A stretch of DNA of 64,000 nucleotides, taken from assembly GCA_024331045.1 (NCBI GenBank), contig JANDJC010000010.1:1-64000 (forward strand), in the 5' to 3' direction. Both the position numbers and the translations under genes were made by a program. This DNA comes from Nitrospira sp. (GTDB lineage Bacteria; Nitrospirota; Nitrospiria; Nitrospirales; Nitrospiraceae). Below, piece by piece: positions 7,845-16,748 of the stretch. Numbering within the stretch: the stretch's first letter is position 1; each line of letters opens with the position of its first letter. The notes beneath the pieces were generated by a model, which had not been told where the DNA came from, searched no databases, and was given only the letters and a program-made list of their open reading frames with translations.

Positions 7845-9806
7845 ATGAAGATCACGATCAAGGACGGCCCCTCTGGTGAAGTGGGAGAGGGCCACACCGT
7901 GGCAGACGCGCTTCAAGCGTTGGGGGTTTCGCTTGGCCTCGACATATTGGCGGCACGGGTCAATGGGACAGTGGTGGATCTTTCTATGCCGTTGCACGGT
8001 GACGCTGTCATAGAGCCACTCCGATTCGACAGCCCAGAAGGTCGTGAAGTCTACAGGCACAGTAGTACCCATATTATGGCGCAAGCCGTCAAGGAACTCT
8101 TTCCCACTGCTCAATTGACAATCGGCCCCGCACTCGAGGACGGTTTTTATTACGACTTCGCCTACGAGCGGCCGTTCACCCCAGAGGATCTCGAAAAAAT
8201 TGAGCAGCGCGCTCGTGAAATCCTAAAACGCAACCTGACCATCAGGAGACGCGAACTCTCCAAACAGGAGGCAATCGAGTTTTTCAAGGCCAGAGGAGAA
8301 CACTATAAAGTTGAGTTGATCGAAGGCTTTCCCGAGGGAGAACGGGTCTCCGTCTACAGTCAGGGCGATTTCGTCGATCTGTGCCGCGGCCCGCACGTGC
8401 CCTCGACGGGACATGTTGGAGCGTTGAAACTCCTATCCACTGCCGGAGCCTACTGGCGCGGAGACGAACGAAATCCCCTGCTCCAACGCATTTACGGGAC
8501 TTCGTTCCCAACCCAAGCGGAACTGGACACGCACCTCGCCCGCCTCGAAGAGATCAAACGGCGAGACCATCGCAAGGTGGGAAAAGACTTGGACTTGATC
8601 TCCATCCACGATGAAATTGGGCCAGGCCTTGTGCTCTGGCACCCCAAAGGCGCCATGATTCGTCTGCAGATCGAAAATTTCTGGCGCGAACAACACCTCA
8701 ATGCCGGCTACGAGTTGGTCTACTCACCCCATGTGGCGCGACTCGATCTGTGGAAAACCAGTGGCCACGTTGATTTCTACCGCGAGAATATGTTTGCCCC
8801 TATGAAGGTTGAGGGCAGTGACTATCAGCTCAAGCCCATGAACTGTCCTTATCACATCATGATTTACAAATCCCACCTGCGTAGCTATCGTGACCTTCCT
8901 CTGCGATACGGTGAGCTAGGAACCGTCTATCGTTACGAGCGGACAGGAGTGCTGCATGGCTTGTTGCGGGTGCGCGGATTTACGCAGGACGATGCGCACA
9001 TCTTCTGCCTCCCCGATCAAATGGAGGAAGAAGTCAGCCGTGTTCTCGACTTTACGTTCTACATGCTGCGCACATTCGGGTTCACCGAATTCGAAGTGTT
9101 CCTCTCGACCAGGCCCAAAGAATCGGTGGGCAGCGACGAACATTGGGAACAGGCGACCAGCTCACTGGAAGCGGCGATCAAAAAACGAGGAGTCACTTAT
9201 CGCGTGGATCAGGGGGGCGGCGCCTTCTACGGCCCCAAAATCGACATCAAGATCAGGGATGCCTTGGGTCGTTCCTGGCAATGTTCGACCATTCAGGTTG
9301 ACTTTAATAACCCCCAGCGATTTCAATTGCACTACGTAGGAGAGGATGGCAAGCCTCACCAACCCATTATGATCCACCGGGCATTGTTGGGATCGATCGA
9401 GCGGTTTGTTGGAATTCTCATCGAACATTACGGAGGGGCGTTCCCCACCTGGCTAGCTCCGGTGCAGGCCAGGGTGATGAACATCACTGACCGACAGCGC
9501 GACTATGTGAGCTCCGTCTCAGCAGATTTGAAGACTGCGGGGTTTCGCATCGAGACGGACCTCCGCAACGAAAAAATCGGCTTCAAGATTCGTGAGGCAG
9601 AGAAGGCAAAGGTCCCGTTCATGTTGGTTGCGGGAGACCGAGAAGTCCAGGGGAAGACCCTATCAGTGAGAAGACGAAACGGAACGAATGTGGGGGACCT
9701 GACTGTCTCAGAGGTCATCACCCTCTTGCGCGCCGAAGCTGCGCAACCCTATCAGTATAGTCAACCTAGCCAAGGAGGTGGCTTATCGTTCCCAAGCTGC
9801 GCGTAA
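7845..9806 (+). CDS. thrS: Threonine-tRNA ligase
   Basis: It attaches threonine to tRNA-Thr. The 653-residue protein has a TGS domain (about residues 1-60, MKITIKDGPSG), the second N-terminal editing domain with HSSTH near residue 73 and RGPH near 182, the class II catalytic core with MNCPYHIMIY (the Cys is a zinc ligand) and GVLHGLLRVRGFTQDD, and a C-terminal anticodon-binding domain. ATG 7845 matches the family N-terminus but has a weak ribosome-binding site. The GTG at 7773 would add 24 residues that cover the terminator hairpin. The last 22 bases overlap infC, so the two are probably coupled. The usual thrS-infC-rpmI-rplT order follows. Confidence 0.96.
   Translation: MKITIKDGPSGEVGEGHTVADALQALGVSLGLDILAARVNGTVVDLSMPLHGDAVIEPLRFDSPEGREVYRHSSTHIMAQAVKELFPTAQLTIGPALEDGFYYDFAYERPFTPEDLEKIEQRAREILKRNLTIRRRELSKQEAIEFFKARGEHYKVELIEGFPEGERVSVYSQGDFVDLCRGPHVPSTGHVGALKLLSTAGAYWRGDERNPLLQRIYGTSFPTQAELDTHLARLEEIKRRDHRKVGKDLDLISIHDEIGPGLVLWHPKGAMIRLQIENFWREQHLNAGYELVYSPHVARLDLWKTSGHVDFYRENMFAPMKVEGSDYQLKPMNCPYHIMIYKSHLRSYRDLPLRYGELGTVYRYERTGVLHGLLRVRGFTQDDAHIFCLPDQMEEEVSRVLDFTFYMLRTFGFTEFEVFLSTRPKESVGSDEHWEQATSSLEAAIKKRGVTYRVDQGGGAFYGPKIDIKIRDALGRSWQCSTIQVDFNNPQRFQLHYVGEDGKPHQPIMIHRALLGSIERFVGILIEHYGGAFPTWLAPVQARVMNITDRQRDYVSSVSADLKTAGFRIETDLRNEKIGFKIREAEKAKVPFMLVAGDREVQGKTLSVRRRNGTNVGDLTVSEVITLLRAEAAQPYQYSQPSQGGGLSFPSCA
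9772..9787 (+). promoter_or_regulatory. Extended Shine-Dalgarno and AUC start of infC
   Basis: AAGGAGGTG (9772-9780) fully matches the anti-Shine-Dalgarno sequence and is placed for initiation at ATC 9785 (six bases from GGAGG). No ATG, GTG or TTG lies in frame before GTG 9824-9832, by which point the conserved IF3 N-terminus would be lost. A rare start codon on infC is the known basis of IF3 autoregulation in E. coli, where it is AUU. Confidence 0.8.
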
Positions 9807-10294
9807 ATCGCGAAATCCGCGTTCGAGAGGTGCGAGTGATCGGACCAGACGGCGAACAATTGGGCATTCTGCCCACCATGGAGGCGCTTCGCCAGGCCCA
9901 AGAAAGTGGCCTGGATCTTGTGGAAGTCGCCCCAACGTCGGTGCCACCCGTCTGCCGGATCATGGACTACGGCAAATACAAATACGAGCTCAACAAGAAA
10001 GAACACCAGAGCCGGCGCCATCAAAAGTCCACGCAGGTCAAGGAAATCAAGCTTCGACCCCGCACCGACAAACATGACTTGGAGATCAAGATCCGACAAA
10101 TGAAAAATTTTCTGGAGGACGGGAACAAGACGAAGGTGACCCTCACCTATCGAGGACGGGAAATGGCCAACCCGGAAATGGGCCGCGCCGTGATGAATTC
10201 GGTCATTGAACAGTTGGCGCCGTACGGCACCATTGAGCACCCCCCTCACATGGAGGGACGGAATTTGATCATGATCGTGGCCCCTAAAAGTTGA
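9785..10294 (+). CDS. infC: Translation initiation factor IF-3, predicted AUC start
   Basis: IF3 binds the 30S subunit, prevents 50S joining and checks the start codon. From ATC 9785 the protein reads (M)VPKLRVNREIRVREVRV and is 169 residues, the usual IF3 length, with the N-domain (VIGPDGEQLGI), a basic linker and the C-domain (IKLRPRTDKHDLEIK). Conventional start calling would begin at GTG 9830 and lose 15 conserved residues. It overlaps the thrS end by 22 bases. Use of AUC fits the idea that IF3 limits its own translation by rejecting non-canonical starts. Confidence 0.93.
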   Translation: MVPKLRVNREIRVREVRVIGPDGEQLGILPTMEALRQAQESGLDLVEVAPTSVPPVCRIMDYGKYKYELNKKEHQSRRHQKSTQVKEIKLRPRTDKHDLEIKIRQMKNFLEDGNKTKVTLTYRGREMANPEMGRAVMNSVIEQLAPYGTIEHPPHMEGRNLIMIVAPKS

Positions 10295-10384
10295 GGGGCC
10301 GGCCTGATACCACGGGACAAGGATCGAGAATCATTTTGCCAAGAGCCATCTTCACCTTTTATCAGCCGCAGGGCGGAGAGCACC

Positions 10385-10576
10385 ATGAAAATGAAAACGC
10401 ATAAGGGAGCCAGTAAGCGCTTTACAAAAACCGGCAGTGGAAAAATCATCCATCACAAGGCTGGCAAACGGCATCTTTTATCCCACAAGAAGCGCGATCG
10501 GAAGCGCAGGCTAAGCGGGACAGCCGTCGTTACCGGTCGAGCAACGGCTATTTTGCAACAACTCCTCCCTCGCTAA
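10385..10576 (+). CDS. rpmI: 50S ribosomal protein bL35
   Basis: This is a small basic large-subunit protein of 63 residues with the family pattern [21 protein letters not shown] and [27 protein letters not shown] precedes the ATG. It lies 90 bases after infC and 72 bases before rplT, as in most bacteria. Confidence 0.97.
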   Translation: MKMKTHKGASKRFTKTGSGKIIHHKAGKRHLLSHKKRDRKRRLSGTAVVTGRATAILQQLLPR

Positions 10577-10648
10577 CACGCGAGAGGGCTCGCGTTTTCA
10601 GAGAGAGAAAACGACTGTCGAAGGAAACCAAGGAAAGGAGCGTAAATT

Positions 10649-11017
10649 ATGCCTCGCGCAAAGGGCGGACCCAAAACTCGACATCGACGGAAGAAACGGC
10701 TCAAACTAGCCAAAGGACAATATGGCGGAAGAAGCCGACTGTTCCGCACAGCGACAGAGAGTGTAGACAAGGGGTTGACCTATGCATATGTCGGACGGAA
10801 GGACAGAAAGGGGAATTTTCGCCGTCTCTGGATCACCCGCATTAGTGCCGCGGTGCGCAACCATGGACTGACCTACAGCAGTTTTATCAACGCCCTTACA
10901 AAGGCCAACGTATCGCTGGATCGGAAAATCCTGTCAGACATGGCCATCAGAGATGCAGCGGGATTTGAACAAATCGTTGGCCTGGCGAAGCAACACCTCG
11001 CTCCCGCCTCCCCATAG
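10649..11017 (+). CDS. rplT: 50S ribosomal protein bL20
   Basis: This 122-residue, highly basic protein needed for early 50S assembly begins [19 protein letters not shown] and contains the conserved LWITRISAA segment. AGGAAAGGAG precedes the ATG. In many bacteria pheS and pheT follow rplT on the same strand. Here the next genes are convergent and of archaeal type. Confidence 0.97.
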   Translation: MPRAKGGPKTRHRRKKRLKLAKGQYGGRSRLFRTATESVDKGLTYAYVGRKDRKGNFRRLWITRISAAVRNHGLTYSSFINALTKANVSLDRKILSDMAIRDAAGFEQIVGLAKQHLAPASP

Positions 11018-11235
11018 CCTTTACATGTCTTCCATGAACGGATGCGGGAGAGGAGGGAACCAAACGGATATCCCCCTCTCTCCTTGCCATCCCACGCTCG
11101 CCCAAAGGATCTTTCCTGCGAGCCCGATCGGCCTGGTAACCGCCGGCCTTGGCCTGCGGGCCATGTTCCTAAGCGTTGCTCTCCTTGGAGAAAAGGTCTG
11201 ACACGAAGAGTCTGCAGGAGGTCGTCGCATCCTCT

Positions 11236-12963
11236 TTACAGTCGTTCGAGCTCTACGAGGCGGGAGAGGTTGATTTCGAATGCCGCGACCGGCACGGCAA
11301 TCTGCCATCGCTCTAACACCTCTGGATGCAACTCACCGATCAACCCCAACTCCCGCGTTGTGCCTGAAACGACGATCTTCCCCACGCGACCATCAAGGAA
11401 CGAAGGGTGCGAGGTCGGTTCCAGGGCGTAAGTGATCCCCATGTGATAGAGCAGCGAGTCCAAACAGGAATGGAGCTCGGAGAAATGGGCCGAGGCATGG
11501 GCAATAAGGGCGCCCAGCACCGATTCCGTCCGACTGCCAAGTGCATGAGTCGGATCCGGTATTACCACCTCCCCAGCCTCAAATAGCCGGTGCGGATAAA
11601 ACGAACGGGCTGATGCCGCCTCGACTCGCAGCAGAGAAGGCACCATCCACTGGCGTAAACAACTAAAGGTCGCAGACATGACGTTCGCCACTTCCACCAT
11701 GCGCCCCCATGGCGTTCCTTCCAACCGCATGGCATTGCGATAGGCCTCGGGGGAGCCGAGAATATTGGAAATGATCTCCTGGAACCCCAACCCTACCATC
11801 AAGTCTCGCGCACGATCCGACACCTGTTCAAGAGGAGAGAGCCCCCCCACCGTAAACTGCGATGGCATCTCGGGTTGAAAGGTCCCATAACCTAGACTCA
11901 TGGCCACATCTTCAACGACATCCATGGCGTGCATGAAATCATGCCGGTAGGGCGGCAATTGGACCACGACCACCTTTCTCTTGGCCGAGACTTGGTAGCC
12001 GTAGGATTCGAGTGCCTGTTTAACGGTGTGGACTCCGAGCCTCTGGCCCAACGCTCGTTCAATCGTCTCGAGGGGGATGGATCGAGGTTGGCCAAGGGTG
12101 CATGGCGTCACCACACGTTTGCCCAATGGCGTGTCATAGGGATAGTGGACGGCCACTGGTTCGATGGTGGCACCCCGATCCGCTAGATTGACAGCAAAAA
12201 TGTTGAGGGCCAACACCACCATGGTGATGTCGGTTCCCGTCACCTCGATCAAGAGTTGGTCATCACCAACGCGCACTTCGCCAATCTCGCGGCTGTTGAT
12301 GATGGGGGGAAAGGAGAGGGGCTGGAGGGCCGAATCCCGCAAGAGAGGCACACGGCGTTGACCAGCCAAGATGGTGCCATATTCCACTCCCTTGGGATGG
12401 ACCGCCAACATCTCCGAGAGCGTCATGGCGGTCTCCATCCCCAGAGGAGTAAACCGGACATCCTCCGGATTGACCGCTTCATAAGTAATGGGGAACTGAA
12501 TGGGCTCAAGCCGATACAGACCGATGGACACTGTCTTCCGCTTGCGTCCGAAGATGTCCGCCAGCTTTTCTTGAGTTTGAATGAGCTGGGCCAATCCCTG
12601 TTCCGTCACTCGATAGCCTCTTGCCGCGCAGGCGGCGACATAGGGGCGTATGGATTCCAGTTCCGGAGCGACAAGCAGGCGTTTGGGCCGTCGGGGCCGT
12701 GCGGTCAAAAACGAATAGGGCTTGAATGCCCCCTCACGTTTGATGCGAATTTGCCGCGCGATACCTTCACAACACCATAAATCGGGGCGGTTGCTATCTT
12801 GCAATTCTATGCGCAGCTCCCCGGTATCCGCTTGATAGCCCTTGACCTCTCCCTTCACCAGCGCTAGCCATTCGTCCAGTTGGTCGAGTGAGACGGCCCC
12901 CGGCTCGCCAGGCATCGCCACCAGCGATTCCAAATCGCTTTTTAAGATCGAAATCGTCGGCAT
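11236..12963 (-). CDS. pheT: Phenylalanine-tRNA ligase beta subunit, archaeal/eukaryotic type
   Basis: This is the beta subunit of the (alpha-beta)2 PheRS. At 575 residues it is far shorter than the roughly 800-residue bacterial form: it lacks the N-terminal EMAP/Myf tRNA-binding domain and the C-terminal anticodon-binding (FDX-ACB) domain. It starts MPTISILKSDLESL and has LQDSNRPDLWCCEGIARQIR near residue 55, ITGTD-type editing/B5 regions, PPYRHDFMHAMDVVEDVAMSLGYG and a degenerate class II core, all in archaeal order. It lies six bases after pheS in the fmt-rsmB-rpe-pheS-pheT operon. Confidence 0.9.
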   Translation of the reverse strand: MPTISILKSDLESLVAMPGEPGAVSLDQLDEWLALVKGEVKGYQADTGELRIELQDSNRPDLWCCEGIARQIRIKREGAFKPYSFLTARPRRPKRLLVAPELESIRPYVAACAARGYRVTEQGLAQLIQTQEKLADIFGRKRKTVSIGLYRLEPIQFPITYEAVNPEDVRFTPLGMETAMTLSEMLAVHPKGVEYGTILAGQRRVPLLRDSALQPLSFPPIINSREIGEVRVGDDQLLIEVTGTDITMVVLALNIFAVNLADRGATIEPVAVHYPYDTPLGKRVVTPCTLGQPRSIPLETIERALGQRLGVHTVKQALESYGYQVSAKRKVVVVQLPPYRHDFMHAMDVVEDVAMSLGYGTFQPEMPSQFTVGGLSPLEQVSDRARDLMVGLGFQEIISNILGSPEAYRNAMRLEGTPWGRMVEVANVMSATFSCLRQWMVPSLLRVEAASARSFYPHRLFEAGEVVIPDPTHALGSRTESVLGALIAHASAHFSELHSCLDSLLYHMGITYALEPTSHPSFLDGRVGKIVVSGTTRELGLIGELHPEVLERWQIAVPVAAFEINLSRLVELERL

Positions 12964-12969
12964 CGGTCT

Positions 12970-14535
12970 CTAGAACAGTCCTCTGGTCGAACGGATCAGT
13001 TCCAAATTATCGGTGAATAACTCCCGGATGTCGTGAATGCCGAGGGCCACCATGGCCATGCGGTCCAACCCCAGCCCCCACGCGATTACCGGCACGGCAA
13101 CCCCCAGCGGGAGCGTTACTTCTGGTCGAAAGAGGCCAGCCCCTCCCAGTTCCATCCAGCCCAATCGGGGATGACGCACATGTAGTTCAACCGACGGTTC
13201 CGTGAACGGAAAATACGCCGGCATGAATTTGACTTCTTTGGCTTGCGCAACCTCCCTGGCGAACAGATTCAGTAATCCCAGCAATGTCCGGAAGTTAATA
13301 TCGTCCCCCAACACAATCCCTTCGATTTGAAAAAAGTCCGTCGCATGGGTTGCATCAACTTGATCGTAGCGAAAGCACCGGGCAATCGAGAAGTACTTGC
13401 CCGGCACAGACGGTGTAGCGGCAAGGGTCCTCGCCGAGACAGCCGTGCCTTGACTCCGCAACACTAGCCGCCTCGCCCGTTCCCCATCAAACCGGTAGCC
13501 CCAGCCGGTTGACCCGGTCTGCCCCCCCCGCTCGTGGGTCTGAGCAACACGCGACAGGAACGGTTCAGCAATCGACGAGGCATGGGTAGGATCCTTCACG
13601 AAATACACATCGTGAATGTCACGGGCAGGATGGAATTGAGGCATAAACAAGGCATCCATGTTCCAAAATTCCGTCTCGACCAGCGAGCCACGCATTTCCT
13701 GAAAACCCATGCCAACTAATTTGAACTTGACAACGTCCAAAAATTCCCGATAGGGATGCTTTCTCCCAATGGCGATCCGAGGAGGCCGCAGACTGATGGT
13801 GTACTTTCGAAACCGTTTCGTTCTCCATGCTCCGTCCTTCAACAAGTCGGGGCTGAGTTGCGCCACTTCCTCGCGGTATCCCTGGTTCGCCAGGGAGGTC
13901 ACTGCTGCCGCGCCCCCAGGAGACAAGGCGTAGGACCGCGTGACGTGTTCCTCAATTCTAAAGGGTTCTCTCGAACTCCCCCGTTTGACCGCATACTCAC
14001 GAATGAGGGGTCGGTGATCCTCCGGAAAACTATCCAACGGTCGTGTCGCCTCATAAAGCTCGCGGAGCAGCGATCGCATCGCCTCAGCAGAGGGACTCGG
14101 CCTGCCAGTGGATTCGAGACAGCCGCCTTGGATAACCAAGAGCGCTCCCTCTTTTTTGAGGCGTCCTACCGCTCTGCTTACTTCGGAGGGATCCAGCTCC
14201 TCCCGCACCTGAAGATCAGCGATCGTCAGCCGTCTCCCGGTGGCCGAGGCCTCTCGCACAGCGGATAGGATCCGCTCAAGCGGCGAGCCCTGTTCAGCAT
14301 AGGCCTTTCCTATCGGCGTCAGGGATACCAAGGGGGTTACCGTTTCAGACACCGTCACCAACAACTGCTTGGCCACAAGCCATTCGATCGCCATGCTCAG
14401 CTGGGCGGACTCCAGCCCCGTCGCCTCGGCAAGCTGGGCAATCGACAGGGACGACTCAGCCCCCTCTGTCCTAAAGGCTTCGAGGACCTTTATTTCGAGG
14501 GGATGAAGATTGTCAGAGGAGGATGTTGGTTCCAC
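12970..14535 (-). CDS. pheS: Phenylalanine-tRNA ligase alpha subunit, archaeal/eukaryotic type
   Basis: This is the catalytic subunit that charges tRNA-Phe. It is 521 residues, compared with about 330-350 in the bacterial form. Residues 1-160 contain two winged-helix repeats instead of the bacterial coiled coil, as in archaeal and eukaryotic PheS. The core shows motif 1 near HPYREFLDVVKFKLVGMGF, motif 2 FRYDQVDATHATDFFQ and motif 3 AWGLGLDRMAM. The start is seven bases past the rpe stop. The lineage assignment rests on architecture and motifs; a tree is the test. Confidence 0.92.
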   Translation of the reverse strand: MEPTSSSDNLHPLEIKVLEAFRTEGAESSLSIAQLAEATGLESAQLSMAIEWLVAKQLLVTVSETVTPLVSLTPIGKAYAEQGSPLERILSAVREASATGRRLTIADLQVREELDPSEVSRAVGRLKKEGALLVIQGGCLESTGRPSPSAEAMRSLLRELYEATRPLDSFPEDHRPLIREYAVKRGSSREPFRIEEHVTRSYALSPGGAAAVTSLANQGYREEVAQLSPDLLKDGAWRTKRFRKYTISLRPPRIAIGRKHPYREFLDVVKFKLVGMGFQEMRGSLVETEFWNMDALFMPQFHPARDIHDVYFVKDPTHASSIAEPFLSRVAQTHERGGQTGSTGWGYRFDGERARRLVLRSQGTAVSARTLAATPSVPGKYFSIARCFRYDQVDATHATDFFQIEGIVLGDDINFRTLLGLLNLFAREVAQAKEVKFMPAYFPFTEPSVELHVRHPRLGWMELGGAGLFRPEVTLPLGVAVPVIAWGLGLDRMAMVALGIHDIRELFTDNLELIRSTRGLF

Positions 14536-14542
14536 CGGATGC

Positions 14543-15223
14543 CTAAGGGAGAGCTGGTACTGTCCGTTTCACTCCCCGCAAGGCGGCAATGGTCGCCGCG
14601 TAATCGGAACTGGAAAAAATCGCCGAGCCGGCGACGAGGACATCAGCCCCGGCTTCTAACACCCGGGCTGCATTTTCAACTTTCACCCCGCCGTCCACTT
14701 CCAAGAAGGCTTGGCTGCCAAGCCGGTCGAGCATGTTCCGCACCGCGCGGACCTTTGACAGGGTGGACGGAATGAACGTTTGTCCCCCGAACCCAGGGTT
14801 GACGGACATGACCAATACCAGATCCACATCGGGCAAAATCTCTTCCAGCCACTGAACGGGAGTCGCAGGATTCAACGTCACACCAGCCTTGACGCCCTGT
14901 TCTTTAATCGATTGCACGGTCCGATGCAGATGTGGACAGGCCTCCACGTGCACGGTTAAGTAATCAGCTCCCGCCTTGGCAAATTCGCTGATAAAGGCAT
15001 CGGCGTTCGTGATCATCAAATGGACATCGAGGGGAAGTTTGGTCTCTTTCCTTAACGCCTGCACGATCGGAGGACCCACCGTCAGATTCGGCACAAAATG
15101 CCCATCCATGACGTCGATGTGGAGGAAATCCGCCCCCGCCCGTTCAACCGCCGCCGCTTCCTCGGCCAGTCGGGCAAAGTCGGCGGACAGAATAGACGGG
15201 GCAATGAGAGCTGGTCGTCTCAT
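14543..15223 (-). CDS. rpe: Ribulose-phosphate 3-epimerase
   Basis: It interconverts ribulose 5-phosphate and xylulose 5-phosphate in the pentose phosphate pathway. The 226-residue TIM barrel has the family segments [33 protein letters not shown] and EVDGGV, covering the metal-binding His and Asp residues. It sits between rsmB (nine-base gap) and pheS (seven-base gap). Confidence 0.96.
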   Translation of the reverse strand: MRRPALIAPSILSADFARLAEEAAAVERAGADFLHIDVMDGHFVPNLTVGPPIVQALRKETKLPLDVHLMITNADAFISEFAKAGADYLTVHVEACPHLHRTVQSIKEQGVKAGVTLNPATPVQWLEEILPDVDLVLVMSVNPGFGGQTFIPSTLSKVRAVRNMLDRLGSQAFLEVDGGVKVENAARVLEAGADVLVAGSAIFSSSDYAATIAALRGVKRTVPALP

Positions 15224-15232
15224 CGCCCCCCC

Positions 15233-16714
15233 CTAGCGCACTCTTTTCAAACGGACGGCGTAGAAACCATCCATCCCGACCCCATTGCCCATGGTCGAAA
15301 ATGCGCCCTGTGCCGTCACAAAGGAAAGGGCAGAGGGAGGGAGCCAGGGCTCCACCGATTCACGGATCCACCCGGCATGATGCCGGCAAAAGCGTTCAAT
15401 CACCTCTTCGGTCTCTTCTTGTTCCGTGGAGCATGTACTATAGACCAGCACCCCGCCGGGCCGCAAGACAGATGCCACAGACTCTAGAATCTCCCCTTGC
15501 AGCCAACGATGACAAGCTAGCCGAGCCGGATTCATTCGACACTTGATTTCCGGATGTCGCCGCAACACACCCAGACCGCTGCATGGCGCATCAAGGAGAA
15601 TCCGATCAACCAGGCCGTCAGGGGCGAATCGAGCATCAGACGTTGCCGAGCTGGGGCCTTCACCGGGTATCGCATAGCTCTTTCCTTCCACAGGACAGCG
15701 GAAGAGTCGGATCGCCTCACGGCTCTTTCGAGCATCAGCAAGAAGGGGGATCACGTTCGTGATGCCCAACCGACGACAATTGTTCTGGAGGAGCTTCAGT
15801 CGAGCCCGTTTGCGATCAACAGCCACGATGTGACCGCGATTGCCCATGAGTTCAGCCATGTGGGTGGTCTTGCCGCCAGGGGCTGCGCACGCATCCAGGA
15901 CGAGTTCGCCCGGCTGGGGGGCTAGCAGCAGAGGAATAAGCTGAGCTGCCTCATCCTCCACATAAAAGTCGCCATCGGCAAAGCCAGGAATAGCCGTGAC
16001 GGATCCACCGCCAGGAAGCAGTAGGACTCCGACCGGGCTAAAAACCGTGGGCATGGCCTCGATCCCGTGATGGTGACATCGATCGAGAAACTGGTCTCTG
16101 GTCAATCGTAAACGATTCACCCGTAAGGTAAGCGGAGGAAGGGAACCGGCCGCTTCACAGACCTGCTCGGCCTTCTCAGGCCCTAATCGATCTATCCAGC
16201 GGCGACACAACCATAGGGGGACTGAATACAGGACGGACAAGGCCCCTGCCGGATCCTGATTGATTGCTGGCCTGGGCGGCTCCGGCCGCCGAAGCAGATT
16301 GCGTAACACAGCGTTGACCAATCCGCTCCAGTCGTGTCCCCATTGTGGTGCATACCATTTGGCCAGTCGGACCGACTCATTCACGGCCGCCGAAGCAGGA
16401 ATACGATCCAAAAACAACAGTTGATAGGCTCCCATCCGTATCGTCATCTGAACCGCAACCGGTAGCCGAGAGAGCGGTTTGTTCAGAAGGGCGGCTAACC
16501 GCCAATCAAGAAACTCCAACCGTCTGAGCACTCCGTAGATCAATTCCATCGCAAGGGCTCGATCCCTCGCATCCACCTGATAGACTGTCACCAGGTGCTC
16601 GAACTCCTCATCGACAGTCCTCGTGCCCGACTGGATCGCCAGTAACACGGCCAAGGCTACGGCTCGAGCTGGAGAATGAGAGGGGATCAGAGGTGAACAG
16701 CGGTTCGAAGACAT
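15233..16714 (-). CDS. rsmB: 16S rRNA m5C967 methyltransferase
   Basis: It methylates C5 of cytosine 967 of 16S rRNA using S-adenosylmethionine. There is an N-terminal NusB-like domain (about residues 10-140) and a Rossmann methyltransferase domain with DACAAPGGKTTHMAE near residue 250, the PC motif LLDAPCSGLGVLRRHPE and the catalytic-cysteine segment VYSTCS. The ATG at 16714 (MSSNRC) is chosen; the frame is open to 16780, which would overlap fmt by 32 bases and add a non-conserved tail. Confidence 0.92.
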   Translation of the reverse strand: MSSNRCSPLIPSHSPARAVALAVLLAIQSGTRTVDEEFEHLVTVYQVDARDRALAMELIYGVLRRLEFLDWRLAALLNKPLSRLPVAVQMTIRMGAYQLLFLDRIPASAAVNESVRLAKWYAPQWGHDWSGLVNAVLRNLLRRPEPPRPAINQDPAGALSVLYSVPLWLCRRWIDRLGPEKAEQVCEAAGSLPPLTLRVNRLRLTRDQFLDRCHHHGIEAMPTVFSPVGVLLLPGGGSVTAIPGFADGDFYVEDEAAQLIPLLLAPQPGELVLDACAAPGGKTTHMAELMGNRGHIVAVDRKRARLKLLQNNCRRLGITNVIPLLADARKSREAIRLFRCPVEGKSYAIPGEGPSSATSDARFAPDGLVDRILLDAPCSGLGVLRRHPEIKCRMNPARLACHRWLQGEILESVASVLRPGGVLVYSTCSTEQEETEEVIERFCRHHAGWIRESVEPWLPPSALSFVTAQGAFSTMGNGVGMDGFYAVRLKRVR

Positions 16715-16748
16715 CCGATTCGGAAATGACCAATCGCAGGGAGGACGA

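Noticed and set aside
9830-10294. infC starting at GTG 9830
   Set aside because: Would lose 15 conserved N-terminal residues and leave the perfect Shine-Dalgarno at 9772 too far away; ATC 9785 fits better.
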